A DNA stretch of 64,000 bases from JANQIO01 sp038746745 (GTDB lineage Bacteria; Pseudomonadota; Gammaproteobacteria; Pseudomonadales; Halieaceae). A program made the position numbers and the translations under genes. The DNA lies in NCBI GenBank assembly GCA_038746745.1, contig JBCDKJ010000014.1:6220-70219 (forward strand), written 5' to 3'. How positions within the stretch are numbered: the first letter of the stretch is position 1; each line of letters starts with the position of its first letter. The notes beneath the pieces were generated by a model. It worked only from the letters and a program-made list of their open reading frames with translations, did not search any database and was not told the DNA's origin. Below are positions 17,578 through 26,576 of this stretch, piece after piece.

Positions 17578-19152
17578 ATGACTGACACCGAACGGGTGCC
17601 AGTGAAGAGAGCGCTACTCAGCGTCTCTGACAAAACTGGACTTGAAAACTTCGCCCGAGGCCTGGCCGCACTGGGCATCGAACTACTCTCCACCGGCGGC
17701 ACCTATCGTTTGCTCACTGAGGCTGGCATTGCGGTGACAGAAATCTCGGACTACACGGGGTTTCCGGAAATGATGGATGGGCGAGTCAAAACGCTGCACC
17801 CCAAAGTGCATGGTGGCATCCTGGCGCGACGCGGTACCGATGACGCAGTAATGAAAGATCATGGGATCGATTGGATAGATATGGTGGTCGTCAACCTGTA
17901 CCCATTCCAACAAACCGTGGCCAAGCCCGACTGCAGTCTTGAGAACGCTATCGAAAACATCGATATCGGTGGACCGACGATGGTGCGCGCCGCCGCCAAA
18001 AATCACCGCTTCGTAAGTATCGTGGTCAACGTCAGCGATTATGACGATATCCTGGAGGAGTTGAATGGCAACGACGCTCAGCTTTCGTTAAAGACCCGCT
18101 TTGATTTGGCTGTGCGAGCCTATGAACACACCGCTGCTTATGACGCGGCCATCGCCAATTATCTGGGTGGGCTGGTTGACGGCGGCAGCCCCGCCTTTCC
18201 ACGCACCTTTAGTACGCAGTTTCATAAAGTACAGGACATGCGCTACGGCGAGAATCCGCATCAGGCAGCGGCCTTCTACACAGAGGCGGATCCAGCGGAA
18301 TCCTCCATTGCGACCGCCAACCAGCTGCAGGGAAAGGCTCTCTCATACAATAACGTTGCGGACACGGATGCAGCGCTGGAATGCGTTAAGAACTTTGACG
18401 AGCCTGCCTGTGTCATCGTTAAACACGCCAATCCTTGTGGCGTGGCTGTGGCAGATTCATTGCTTACCGCCTACGAGCGCGCCTTCGCTACCGACCCGGA
18501 ATCCGCCTTTGGCGGCATTATCGCCTTTAACCGCCAATTGGATGGCGACACTGCCGCAGCGATCGTTGAGCGACAATTCGTTGAAGTCATCATTGCACCC
18601 AGCATCAGTGACGAGGCTCTTAATGCGACCACTACCAAGGAAAATGTGCGCGTGCTCGCCTGCGGGGATTGGAGCACGGCGGCAGCCTCTCTGGACTACA
18701 AGCGCGTCAATGGCGGCCTGTTAGTTCAGGACCGCGATCTTGGCATGGTCAACGAGAGCGATCTCAAAGTTGTCACCCAGCGTCAGCCCACCACGGCTGA
18801 AATGCGCGACCTTTTATTTGCCTGGCGCGTTGCCAAGTTCGTCAAATCAAACGCCATCATCTACGCTGCTGACGGAGCCACGGTCGGTGTAGGCGCAGGT
18901 CAGATGAGCCGTGTTAATTCGGCACGTATTGCAGGTATCAAAGCGGAGCACGCTGGTTTAACGGTGGCAGGCTCGGTGATGGCATCTGATGCATTTTTCC
19001 CTTTTCGCGACGGAATCGACAACGCCGCCAAGGCGGGCATTGCTGCTGTCATTCAGCCGGGCGGCTCTATTCGAGACGAGGAGGTTATTGCCGCAGCAGA
19101 CGAAGCCGGCATGGCAATGGTCTTCACCGGCATGCGCCACTTCCGGCACTGA
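17578..19152 (+). CDS. purH: Bifunctional AICAR transformylase / IMP cyclohydrolase
   Basis: About 524 residues; it catalyses the last two steps of IMP synthesis. The N-terminal MGS-like cyclohydrolase domain has ALLSVSDKTGLENFARGL, LLSTGGTYRLL and DGRVKTLHPKVHGGIL. The C-terminal transformylase domain has RYGENPHQAAAFY and CVIVKHANPCGVAV with the catalytic Lys-His. A GTG at 17572 is two codons upstream in frame; the ATG at 17578 is chosen. purD follows after 9 bases. Confidence 0.97.
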   Translation: MTDTERVPVKRALLSVSDKTGLENFARGLAALGIELLSTGGTYRLLTEAGIAVTEISDYTGFPEMMDGRVKTLHPKVHGGILARRGTDDAVMKDHGIDWIDMVVVNLYPFQQTVAKPDCSLENAIENIDIGGPTMVRAAAKNHRFVSIVVNVSDYDDILEELNGNDAQLSLKTRFDLAVRAYEHTAAYDAAIANYLGGLVDGGSPAFPRTFSTQFHKVQDMRYGENPHQAAAFYTEADPAESSIATANQLQGKALSYNNVADTDAALECVKNFDEPACVIVKHANPCGVAVADSLLTAYERAFATDPESAFGGIIAFNRQLDGDTAAAIVERQFVEVIIAPSISDEALNATTTKENVRVLACGDWSTAAASLDYKRVNGGLLVQDRDLGMVNESDLKVVTQRQPTTAEMRDLLFAWRVAKFVKSNAIIYAADGATVGVGAGQMSRVNSARIAGIKAEHAGLTVAGSVMASDAFFPFRDGIDNAAKAGIAAVIQPGGSIRDEEVIAAADEAGMAMVFTGMRHFRH

Positions 19153-19161
19153 GTTCACCCG

Positions 19162-20445
19162 ATGAACGTGTTAGTGATCGGCAGCGGCGGGCGCGAGCAT
19201 GCTCTAGCGTGGAAAGCAGCGCAGTCACCGCAGGTTGAGCGCGTATTCGTAGCGCCCGGGAACGCAGGCACCGCACTGGAACCCGGCCTTGAGAACGTCG
19301 AAATTGGAGTCGATGCTTTTGAGGCGCTGGCCGATTTCTGTGATGCCAACGCCGTTGAGCTCACCATCGTTGGCCCCGAGGCGCCGCTCGTGGACGGCAT
19401 TGTCGACTACTTCATCGAACGCGGATTACGCTGCTTTGGGCCCACCGCTGCGGCGGCTCAACTAGAGGGCTCCAAGGCCTTTACCAAAGACTTCCTGGCC
19501 CGCCATAAAATACCCACAGCCAGCTATGCCAACTTCACCGAGTTGGAGCCCGCATTAGCCTATTTACACGAACGGGGCGCTCCGATCGTCGTCAAAGCCG
19601 ATGGGCTGGCAGCCGGCAAAGGGGTTGTAGTCGCAGAGACGATCCAAGAGGCCGAGGCCGCGATAACCGATATGCTGTCCGGCAACGCCTTCGGCGAAGC
19701 AGGCTGCCGCGTGGTAATAGAAGACTTTTTAGTCGGCGAGGAAGCCAGCTTCATCGTGCTAGTGGATGGCGATCATCTGTTACCCATGGCCACCAGCCAG
19801 GACCACAAGCGCATCGGTGACGGAGACGTCGGACCAAATACTGGCGGTATGGGCGCGTACTCACCCGCACCTGTGGTAACGGAGGAGGTGCACGCACGTG
19901 TCATGCAGGAGGTCATTGCCCCGACCGTAGCAGGGATGGCCAGCGAGGGGATGCCCTACACCGGCTTTCTCTATGCCGGCTTGATGATCGGCCCCGATGG
20001 CGCACCCAGCGTGATTGAATTCAACTGTCGCTTCGGCGATCCGGAAACTCAGCCCATCATGATGCGTCTGCGATCAGACCTTTGCCAGCTATGTATGGAG
20101 GCGCTGGATGGTGCGCTCGATACCGCGACCGCCGACTGGGACGATCGCGTAGCGCTGGGCGTTGTCATGGCGGCAGGAGGCTACCCTGGTACTTACGGCA
20201 AAGGCTTTGAAGTCCAGGGCATTGATGCGGCGCAAGCTGCGGGCACTCAGGTATTCCATGCGGGAACAGCGCTTAAGGACCAGCAGCTGGTAACCGCCGG
20301 AGGACGCGTTCTCTGCGTGACCGCGCTTGGGGACACAACGTCCGACGCGCAGCAAGCCGCCTACGCTGGTGTTGAAAAGATTTTCTGGCAGGACGCCACC
20401 TACCGCAGTGATATTGGCTGGCGGGCTATTGCCCGCGAAGACTAA
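19162..20445 (+). CDS. purD: Phosphoribosylamine-glycine ligase
   Basis: A 427-residue ATP-grasp enzyme that joins phosphoribosylamine and glycine to GAR, the second step of purine synthesis. VLVIGSGGREHALAWK is the N-terminal motif, VVKADGLAAGKGVVVAET the ATP-grasp loop, DHKRIGDGDVGPNTGGMGAYSP the family signature, and IEFNCRFGDPETQ the metal-binding segment. Last gene of the purHD unit. Confidence 0.97.
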   Translation: MNVLVIGSGGREHALAWKAAQSPQVERVFVAPGNAGTALEPGLENVEIGVDAFEALADFCDANAVELTIVGPEAPLVDGIVDYFIERGLRCFGPTAAAAQLEGSKAFTKDFLARHKIPTASYANFTELEPALAYLHERGAPIVVKADGLAAGKGVVVAETIQEAEAAITDMLSGNAFGEAGCRVVIEDFLVGEEASFIVLVDGDHLLPMATSQDHKRIGDGDVGPNTGGMGAYSPAPVVTEEVHARVMQEVIAPTVAGMASEGMPYTGFLYAGLMIGPDGAPSVIEFNCRFGDPETQPIMMRLRSDLCQLCMEALDGALDTATADWDDRVALGVVMAAGGYPGTYGKGFEVQGIDAAQAAGTQVFHAGTALKDQQLVTAGGRVLCVTALGDTTSDAQQAAYAGVEKIFWQDATYRSDIGWRAIARED

Positions 20446-20502
20446 ACCACGCCTTAGTCACACACCTCGGCGCGGCAACGCCGTTTCCACTACAATATTT
20501 GC

Positions 20503-21147
20503 ATGACGGACAGACGCCTCACCTTCATCGACCGACTGGTAGACAATGCCGACGTGGTATTGCGCACGCTGGTCGGAAACTCAAACACACCCACTCGACC
20601 ATCACCTGGCGATAGTTGCGATGACTCCGCACTTAGCGATTCAGAGCGCCGTCACGCCGCGGCCCTGATGCGGGTCAATCATACGGGAGAGGTCTGTGCT
20701 CAGGCGCTGTATCAGGGGCAGGCGCTGACAGCGCGCCTACCTGATGTGCGCGAAGAAATGGAGCATGCGGCGGAGGAGGAAATCGACCATTTGGTGTGGT
20801 GCGAGCAGCGTATACAGGAACTCGGCAGCCACACCAGTGTGCTGAATCCGTTGTGGTATGGCCTGTCTTTTGGGCTGGGCGCAGCAGCGGGCATTGCCGG
20901 AGACCGTTGGAGCCTGGGCTTTGTCGCGGCCACGGAGGAGCGCGTGTGCGATCACCTGGAGCAGCACCTGGAAAAGCTACCAGAAGACGACCAACGCAGC
21001 CGACGCATTATTGAACAAATGCTGGAAGATGAACGTCGACACGGTGAAGCCGCTTTGGAAGCTGGTGGCAGTGATTTTCCGGAACCGGTCAAAAAAGCTA
21101 TGGCGCAGGTGGCCAGACTGATGACCAGCAGCAGCTACAGGATTTAG
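20503..21147 (+). CDS. coq7: 2-octaprenyl-3-methyl-6-methoxy-1,4-benzoquinol hydroxylase (Coq7 type)
   Basis: A 214-residue di-iron monooxygenase for the penultimate hydroxylation in ubiquinone synthesis. Iron ligands are visible in MRVNHTGEVCAQALY, EEMEHAAEEEIDHLVWC (ExxH), ATEERVCDHLEQHL and MLEDERRHGEAAL (ExxH). This is the Coq7 alternative to UbiF found in pseudomonads and relatives. The gene converges on the OsmC-family gene across a tandem repeat. Confidence 0.94.
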   Translation: MTDRRLTFIDRLVDNADVVLRTLVGNSNTPTRPSPGDSCDDSALSDSERRHAAALMRVNHTGEVCAQALYQGQALTARLPDVREEMEHAAEEEIDHLVWCEQRIQELGSHTSVLNPLWYGLSFGLGAAAGIAGDRWSLGFVAATEERVCDHLEQHLEKLPEDDQRSRRIIEQMLEDERRHGEAALEAGGSDFPEPVKKAMAQVARLMTSSSYRI

Positions 21148-21182
21148 GCCAGCGCAAACCACAAGCGTCTTACGACACCGCT

Positions 21183-21282
21183 GGCTATTTGTTGCTGCGG
21201 GCGTCTATCTGTTGCTGCCGGCGGCTATTTGTTGCTGCCGGCGGCTATTTGTTGCTGCCGGCGGCTATTTGTTGCTGCCGGC
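21183..21282. repeat. 20-bp tandem repeat x5 spanning the OsmC stop codon
   Basis: Five contiguous 20-bp units of consensus GGCTATTTGTTGCTGCCGGC. Units 3-5 (21223-21282) are identical, unit 1 has one mismatch and unit 2 has two. A four-base partial unit follows. Read on the minus strand each unit gives codons Ala-Gly-Ser-Asn-Lys-stop, which is the C-terminus of the OsmC-family protein, so the array has multiplied the gene's own 3' end downstream of coq7. Confidence 0.95.
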
Positions 21283-21720
21283 GGCTTCCGGTAACTCCTC
21301 CAGTACATCCACCAATTCATGGCTGTGCGTGACCGCTACGCCCGCCGCTTCCATCATGATGCTGACTGAGCAGTACTTTTCTGCAGACAGTGATACCGCC
21401 CGAGCCACCTGGCTCTCTTTCAGCTTGCGACCTGTCACAACAAAGTGCAGATGAATGCGCGTGAACACAGCGGGCACCGCATCGGCGCGCTCTGCCGTTA
21501 GCTCGGCGCGGCAATCAACCACGTCCTGTCGCGATTTTTTCAGCATCGACATAACGTCAAAAGCAGAGCAACCGCCCAGACCCATGAGAAGCATTTCCAT
21601 AGGGCGCACGCCCATGTTACGACCGCCGAGGTCGGGTGGGCCGTCCATCACTACGCTGTGGCCACTGCCGGATTCCGCTAGAAACATAGCGTTATCCACC
21701 CACTTTACGGTTGCCTGCAT
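21265..21720 (-). CDS. OsmC/Ohr family protein (YhfA-like)
   Basis: 151 residues with the OsmC fold. GLGGCSAFDVMSMLKKSRQ carries the first conserved Cys and SAEKYCSVSIMME the second, the pair that reduces organic peroxides in the family. The DVVDCRAELTAERAD and HLHFVVTGRKL strands resemble the YhfA subgroup, whose role is unclear. The last five codons and stop lie inside the 20-bp tandem array; in-frame readthrough of the array is prevented by TAG in the first unit reached. Confidence 0.85.
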   Translation of the reverse strand: MQATVKWVDNAMFLAESGSGHSVVMDGPPDLGGRNMGVRPMEMLLMGLGGCSAFDVMSMLKKSRQDVVDCRAELTAERADAVPAVFTRIHLHFVVTGRKLKESQVARAVSLSAEKYCSVSIMMEAAGVAVTHSHELVDVLEELPEAAGSNK

Positions 21721-21767
21721 GATCTCTCCCAGGTCAGGGCTGTAACTCCCTGTAACGGTAGTATGTG

Positions 21768-21795
21768 TTTACTTTGTTGGTGACTAGTCTACTAT
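21768..21795 (+). promoter_or_regulatory. Possible promoter of crp
   Basis: TTTACT (21768-21773) and TACTAT (21790-21795) are 16 bases apart in the 104-base divergent region between the OsmC and CRP genes. The match to sigma70 is moderate, and no perfect CRP palindrome was seen. Confidence 0.3.
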
Positions 21796-21824
21796 ATCGA
21801 CAGCGAAATCCAGGGAGCGAAGGG

Positions 21825-22490
21825 TTGATCAAGCCGCAGATTCTCAACGCGATTCCTAACATTGAGAATTTCCTGCGCTACTGCCAGCGCCAGGACTACA
21901 AGCCAAAGACGCAAATCATCCGGCATGGAGAGGAAAGTTCCTCTTTGTTCTTCATTCTGGACGGTTCGGTATCTGTCATTGTTGAGGACGATGGCGACCA
22001 CGATATGGTTGTCAGTTATCTGAACCCCGGGGACTTCTTTGGGGAGATGGGTCTGTACGGCGATGACCAGGAGCCGCGCAGCGCCATGGTGCAGGCCAAG
22101 ACGCAGTGCGAGGTGGCTGAAATCAGCTACGAGCGCTTCCATAAAATCCGTGGCCAATTTCCAGATATCCTGTTTGCCATCGGCAAGCAAATGTCTGAAC
22201 GTTTGCGCATCACCACGCGCAAGCTTTCGGACCTGGCCTTTGTCGACGTTTCGGGACGCATCGCGCATACGCTGCTGGACCTCTGTCAGCAGCCCGATGC
22301 CATGACCCATCCGGAGGGCATGCAAATTAAAGTGACCCGCCAGGAATTGGGGCGCATTGTAGGTTGCTCCCGCGAAATGGCAGGTCGCGTGCTGAAGACG
22401 CTTGAGGACGACGGTCTGTTAACAGCCAGCGGCAAAACGATTGTTGTCTACGGCCGACCAGGGATTCAAAACCGGCCCATTCTTAATTGA
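21825..22490 (+). CDS. crp: cAMP receptor protein (CRP/Vfr family)
   Basis: A 221-residue global regulator. The cyclic nucleotide-binding domain has GDFFGEMGLY and PRSAMVQAKTQCEVAEI, with the Glu, Arg and Ser of the cAMP pocket. The HTH is VTRQELGRIVGCSREMAGRVLKTLEDDGLL followed by TIVVYGRP, nearly identical to E. coli CRP, including the recognition-helix Arg-Glu, so a TGTGA-N6-TCACA type site is expected. The frame opens at 21765, but family length and an AGGGAG 7 bases upstream favour TTG at 21825. It is divergent from the OsmC gene and converges on the trp operon. Confidence 0.93.
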   Translation: MIKPQILNAIPNIENFLRYCQRQDYKPKTQIIRHGEESSSLFFILDGSVSVIVEDDGDHDMVVSYLNPGDFFGEMGLYGDDQEPRSAMVQAKTQCEVAEISYERFHKIRGQFPDILFAIGKQMSERLRITTRKLSDLAFVDVSGRIAHTLLDLCQQPDAMTHPEGMQIKVTRQELGRIVGCSREMAGRVLKTLEDDGLLTASGKTIVVYGRPGIQNRPILN

Positions 22491-22520
22491 CGCGCATTAA
22501 ACTGAAGCACTTTTAACCGA

Positions 22521-22565
22521 TGCGTTCTTAGCTCACGCATTCGTAGCTGACGCGCTCTTAGCTCA
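22521..22565. repeat. 15-bp degenerate tandem repeat x3 between crp and trpC
   Basis: Three 15-bp units (22521-22535, 22536-22550, 22551-22565) of form YGCRYTCKTAGCTSA. They lie in the 86-base convergent gap after crp and before the trpC stop. Units differ at 2-4 positions. The short inverted match GCTCTT/AAGAGC (22554-22577) has no T-run on either strand. Confidence 0.6.
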
Positions 22566-22576
22566 TGAGAAAAGAG

Positions 22577-23359
22577 CTAGAAAAACAACGCTCTCAACTG
22601 CTCGCCGGGCTCATCCGCGCGCATAAACGCTTCCCCGACGAGAAAAGCATTGACGCCGCGCTCCTGCATGGCAAGCACGTCGTCGCGAGTGTGGATGCCG
22701 CTTTCTGTCACCACGATGCGATCGTCCGGGATGTGCGGTAGCAACTCCCAGGTCGTTTCCAGACGGGTTTCGAACGTGTTCAGATCTCGATTGTTAATTC
22801 CGACCAGTCGATTCCCCAACGCAATCGCCCGCTCCAGTTCCTCGCGGTCGTGCACTTCCACCAGCACATCCATCGCAAAGTCATGCGCCGCAGCGCTCAG
22901 GTCCGCCATCTGACGCTCTTCCAGCGCCGAGGCAATCAGCAGAATACAGTCAGCGCCCAGCGCGCGTGCCTCCACCACCTGATACGGATCAACAATAAAG
23001 TCTTTGCGAATCACCGGCAGCGAGCAGGCGTCACGCGCGGCCATCAGGTAGGCATCGCTACCCTGGAAAAAGTCCACGTCGGTCAACACTGACAGACAGG
23101 TAGCGCCCCCGGTCTCATAACTCTTTGCTATCGCGGCCGGATCAAAATCCTCACGAATCACCCCTTTGCTGGGTGACGCTCGCTTGGCTTCTGCGATTAC
23201 TGCCGGGCCCGGGCGCTGCTGAATGGCGCGCTCAAAGCCCCGCGGTGGTTCGCGGCCGCGCAGTTCCGCCTCAAGACTGGAAAGAGAGCGGTAACGCTTG
23301 CGCTCCCCGATCTCTATCCACTTTCGTGAGATGATCTCTTGCAGAATGGTTGCCGTCAC
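22577..23359 (-). CDS. trpC: Indole-3-glycerol phosphate synthase
   Basis: A 260-residue monofunctional TIM-barrel enzyme converting CdRP to indole-3-glycerol phosphate. VIAEAKRASPSKGVIREDFDP contains the catalytic Lys, and VIRKDFIVDPYQVVEARALGAD and LVGINNRDLNTFETRLE are family blocks. Its ATG overlaps the trpD stop by 4 bases. It is the last gene of trpEGDC; the PRAI and TrpAB genes are not in the window. Confidence 0.97.
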   Translation of the reverse strand: MTATILQEIISRKWIEIGERKRYRSLSSLEAELRGREPPRGFERAIQQRPGPAVIAEAKRASPSKGVIREDFDPAAIAKSYETGGATCLSVLTDVDFFQGSDAYLMAARDACSLPVIRKDFIVDPYQVVEARALGADCILLIASALEERQMADLSAAAHDFAMDVLVEVHDREELERAIALGNRLVGINNRDLNTFETRLETTWELLPHIPDDRIVVTESGIHTRDDVLAMQERGVNAFLVGEAFMRADEPGEQLRALFF

Positions 23360-24387
23360 GCGTTCGAGGCCTGTGCCAGCTCAGTGAACTGCGCCAATTC
23401 CGTGACCTTCTGCCGCGCCAGACCACTGGCCAGTGCGTCATCAGCCATCTGAATACCGTCGGCGAGCGTCGCTGCCGCGCCGCTCACATAAATCGCAGCA
23501 CCTGCATTCATCACTACGATATTGGCAGCCTCGGCGTTATCGCCTTTTAAGGCCGCTCTGATCAGGGCGAGAGATTCGGCGCTATCAGAGACTCGCAGAT
23601 CCTCGATGCTGGTAAGTGGCCGCCCGAACTCTGTGGGTGTGATGTCGTACTCAGCAATTGTGCCTTCGCGCAACTCGACCACGCGAGTTGGGCCGGCGCT
23701 ACTGATTTCGTCCAGTCCCTCTTCCGCGTGCACCACCATCACGTGCTCGCTACCCAGTCGCTTCAACACCTCAGCCATCGGCCTGCACAGAGCAGGGTCA
23801 AACACGCCCACCAGTTGGCGTTTCACGCCCGCGGGATTGGTCATTGGCCCCAGCATATTGAAAAGCGTTCGCAGGCACAGCTCACGGCGTGGTCCGGCGG
23901 CATGCTTCATGGCTGCGTGGTGGGCCGGTGCGAACATAAAGCCCATACCGACCTCTTCGATACAGCGCGCCACCTGCTCGGGCGTCAGGTCCAGCTTTAC
24001 ACCCAGCGCTTCCAACACATCTGAACTACCGCTGCTGGAAGAGACGCCGCGGTTGCCATGTTTGGCAACGTGGCCGCCCGCCGCGGCAACCACAAAGCAG
24101 GACGCTGTAGAAACGTTAAACAGGTTTGAGCCGTCACCGCCGGTACCCGCCATATCGACCAGATGCTCGGCGTTGACGTGCACCGGCGTGGCCAGCTCGC
24201 GCATCACCTCGGTAGCTGCGGCAATTTCATCAATGGTCTCGCCCTTTATGCGCAGGGCAACCAGAAACGCACCGATTTGTGAGGGTGTGGCGTCACCGCC
24301 CATTACCAGCCGCATGACGGCGCGCATTTCCTCCGAGTTGATATCAGCCGACTCGGCAAGACGAGCGATTGCTTGCTGCATATTCAT
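23356..24387 (-). CDS. trpD: Anthranilate phosphoribosyltransferase
   Basis: 343 residues; it transfers phosphoribose from PRPP to anthranilate. DMAGTGGDGSNLFNVSTA is the PRPP-binding glycine-rich motif, KHGNRGVSSSSGSSDVLEALG the Mg/substrate segment, and LGPMTNPAGVKRQLVGVF follows. Both ends overlap their neighbours by ATGA (trpG upstream, trpC downstream), so the three are translationally coupled. Confidence 0.97.
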   Translation of the reverse strand: MNMQQAIARLAESADINSEEMRAVMRLVMGGDATPSQIGAFLVALRIKGETIDEIAAATEVMRELATPVHVNAEHLVDMAGTGGDGSNLFNVSTASCFVVAAAGGHVAKHGNRGVSSSSGSSDVLEALGVKLDLTPEQVARCIEEVGMGFMFAPAHHAAMKHAAGPRRELCLRTLFNMLGPMTNPAGVKRQLVGVFDPALCRPMAEVLKRLGSEHVMVVHAEEGLDEISSAGPTRVVELREGTIAEYDITPTEFGRPLTSIEDLRVSDSAESLALIRAALKGDNAEAANIVVMNAGAAIYVSGAAATLADGIQMADDALASGLARQKVTELAQFTELAQASNA

Positions 24388-24977
24388 GAGGTGGTGGTCT
24401 CCTGCTGCAGGAAGTTGCGCAACAGATCGTGGCCGTGCGCAGTCAGTATCGATTCAGGATGAAACTGTACCCCTTCGATGCCTAGTTCGCGATGCCGCAA
24501 ACCCATGATCTCTTCCATGCTGCCGTCAGGGTTTTCCGTCCAGGCAGTAATTTCAAGACAGTCGGGCAAGCTGTCTTTATCTACCACCAGACTATGGTAG
24601 CGGGTAGCTTCGAACGGATTGCTGAGACCGTCGAAAACACCCTCACCGCGGTGATGAATCATGCTGGTTTTGCCGTGCATCACCTGCCCCGCTCGCACAA
24701 TGCTGCCGCCAAACACCTGGCCGATACTCTGGTGACCCAAACAAATGCCCAGCAGAGGCAGCCGCCCGGCGAAGGCTTTGATACAGGCCATTGAGACGCC
24801 CGCTTCATTGGGTGTGCACGGCCCGGGGGAGATGACGATACGCTCGGGCGCCAGCGTCTCAATTCCCGCCACATCGATCTGATCGTTACGCACGACTTTG
24901 ACATCAGCACCCAGCTCGCCCAGGTACTGCACCACGTTAAAGGTGAAGGAGTCATAGTTATCAATCATCAGCAGCAT
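24384..24977 (-). CDS. trpG: Anthranilate synthase glutamine amidotransferase subunit
   Basis: A 197-residue class I glutamine amidotransferase supplying ammonia to TrpE. NYDSFTFNVVQYLGELG is the N-terminal motif, ISPGPCTPNEAGVS the oxyanion region, LLGICLGHQSIGQVFGG holds the nucleophile Cys and GVQFHPESILT the His-Glu of the triad. Such subunits can also serve PabB in folate synthesis; the position 3 bases after trpE marks it as TrpG. Confidence 0.96.
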   Translation of the reverse strand: MLLMIDNYDSFTFNVVQYLGELGADVKVVRNDQIDVAGIETLAPERIVISPGPCTPNEAGVSMACIKAFAGRLPLLGICLGHQSIGQVFGGSIVRAGQVMHGKTSMIHHRGEGVFDGLSNPFEATRYHSLVVDKDSLPDCLEITAWTENPDGSMEEIMGLRHRELGIEGVQFHPESILTAHGHDLLRNFLQQETTTS

Positions 24978-24980
24978 GGT

Positions 24981-26477
24981 CTAGACCTCCTCGCCCGACG
25001 CCTGCACCATGGCAGCGGCGCGCAGTATCGCGCTCGCCTTGTTCAGGGTTTCCTTATATTCCAGGCGCGGCACGGAGTCGGCGACTACGCCACCTCCGGC
25101 CTGCACGTACAGCACATCGTCCTTGATCACTGCCGTGCGAATAGCGATGGCCGTGTCCATGTCGCCCTGCCACGAGAGGTAGCCCACCGCGCCACCGTAA
25201 ACCCCGCGTTTAACCGGCTCGAGTTCATCGATGATTTCCATGGCGCGAATTTTAGGCGCGCCACTCAGGGTCCCCGCCGGCAGCGTTGCACGCAACACGT
25301 CGATGGCGCTGTGCTCGGGTGACAGCGTACCAGTGACATTGGACACAATGTGCATTACATGAGAGTAGCGCTCTACCACCATTTTATCCGTCAGCTCAAC
25401 GCTGCCCGTTTCGGCGATACGCCCCACATCATTACGACCCAAATCGATGAGCATCAGATGTTCAGCAATTTCCTTGGGATCGGCCAGCAGCTCTTCTTCC
25501 ATCGCGCGATCTTCTGCTTCACTGCGACCGCGCCGACGCGTGCCCGCGATCGGCCGAACCGTCACGGTACCCTGTTCCAGCCGCGCCAGTATCTCTGGTG
25601 AAGAACCGACGATGTGGAAGTGCTCCAAATTGAGGTAGTACATATAGGGCGAGGGATTTAGATTGCGCAGCGCTCGATACAAATCAATCGGCGCCTTGGA
25701 AAACGGCATGCTTAACCGCTGGGAAGGCACCACCTGCATGGCGTCGCCCGCGAGAACGTACTCCTTGATGGAATCCACGGCAGCGAAATAGTCCTGCTCA
25801 GTGAAATGCGACCCAAAGCTGCCGTCCGCCACCACCACAGGACTGTCTGAAGCTGGCAGAGTAATGTTGCCCGGGCGGGGCGCCGGTTTGGCAAGTGCTT
25901 GCACGAGCTCATCCAGTCTCGACTGCGCTTTTTCCCACGCGCTCTCCTGGTTACAGTTGGCGTTGACCACCAGCTGCAGCGTGCCCGCCAGATTGTCAAA
26001 GACGAGTATTTCATCCGCGACCATTAACAGGATGTCTGGCACCCCGAGCTCGTCTTCGGGCGTAGAGTCTCGCAGGCGCGGCTCAACATAACGCACGCAG
26101 TCATAACCAAAATACCCAACCAACCCACCGTGAAACACGGGTAGGTTATCCAGCGTTGGCACCCTGAATTGTGTGGCGTAATCCTCGACAAAGGCGAGCG
26201 GGTCCTGCACGTCCCGAGACTCAATCACGGCGCCCGTATCGATGATCTGTACCTGATAGCCACGCACTTCAAGGCGACGACGGCAGGGTAATCCAATGAT
26301 GGAATAACGGCCCCACTTTTCACCCCCCTGCACCGACTCCAGCAGAAAAGACCAGGGCTGTTGCGCCAGTTTCAGATAAGCAGACAGAGGGGTATCAGTA
26401 TCGGCGAGTACTTCGCGACTGACAGGTAGTCGGTTGTAATCCTGAGCCGCGAGTTCGGCAAACAGTTCTGGTGTCAT
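24981..26477 (-). CDS. trpE: Anthranilate synthase component I
   Basis: About 498 residues; it converts chorismate plus ammonia to anthranilate. The N-terminal LLES motif (AYLKLAQQPWSFLLESVQGGEKWGR region) is the Trp feedback site. The chorismate domain has PSPYMYYLNL, RPIAGTRRRGR, DLGRNDVGR, HIVSNVTG and PAGTLSGAPKIRAM. The frame opens at 26525, but the ATG at 26477 has AAGGA 7 bases upstream and fits family length. A leader peptide and a hairpin with a T-run lie 60-150 bases upstream, indicating Trp-dependent attenuation. Confidence 0.97.
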   Translation of the reverse strand: MTPELFAELAAQDYNRLPVSREVLADTDTPLSAYLKLAQQPWSFLLESVQGGEKWGRYSIIGLPCRRRLEVRGYQVQIIDTGAVIESRDVQDPLAFVEDYATQFRVPTLDNLPVFHGGLVGYFGYDCVRYVEPRLRDSTPEDELGVPDILLMVADEILVFDNLAGTLQLVVNANCNQESAWEKAQSRLDELVQALAKPAPRPGNITLPASDSPVVVADGSFGSHFTEQDYFAAVDSIKEYVLAGDAMQVVPSQRLSMPFSKAPIDLYRALRNLNPSPYMYYLNLEHFHIVGSSPEILARLEQGTVTVRPIAGTRRRGRSEAEDRAMEEELLADPKEIAEHLMLIDLGRNDVGRIAETGSVELTDKMVVERYSHVMHIVSNVTGTLSPEHSAIDVLRATLPAGTLSGAPKIRAMEIIDELEPVKRGVYGGAVGYLSWQGDMDTAIAIRTAVIKDDVLYVQAGGGVVADSVPRLEYKETLNKASAILRAAAMVQASGEEV

Positions 26478-26536
26478 GGGTAATCCTTGGAGCAGTGGGT
26501 CTGGAAACGTCGGGCTGCTTAGCAATCAGACGCCAT

Positions 26537-26576
26537 AAAAAAGTGTCACGCCAGGCGGATTACCATCGCCAGCGTG
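26537..26576 (-). terminator. Probable trp attenuator hairpin plus T-run
   Basis: On the minus strand CACGC-T-GGCG, a 9-base loop, then CGCC-TG-GCGTG form a 5+4 bp stem with a small internal loop (26547-26576), followed after ACAC by six T residues (26537-26542). It lies between the promoter and trpE. Its 5' arm is made of the last codons of the leader peptide, including both Trp codons or their flanks, and the leader stop codon sits in the loop. Confidence 0.65.

Noticed and set aside
21183..21282. Possible CRISPR-like array
   Set aside because: Units abut directly with no spacers, are only 20 bp long, and match the end of the adjacent gene; no cas genes nearby.
22554..22577. GCTCTT...AAGAGC stem as trpC terminator
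   Set aside because: Six-base stem with a 12-base loop and no T-run on either strand.
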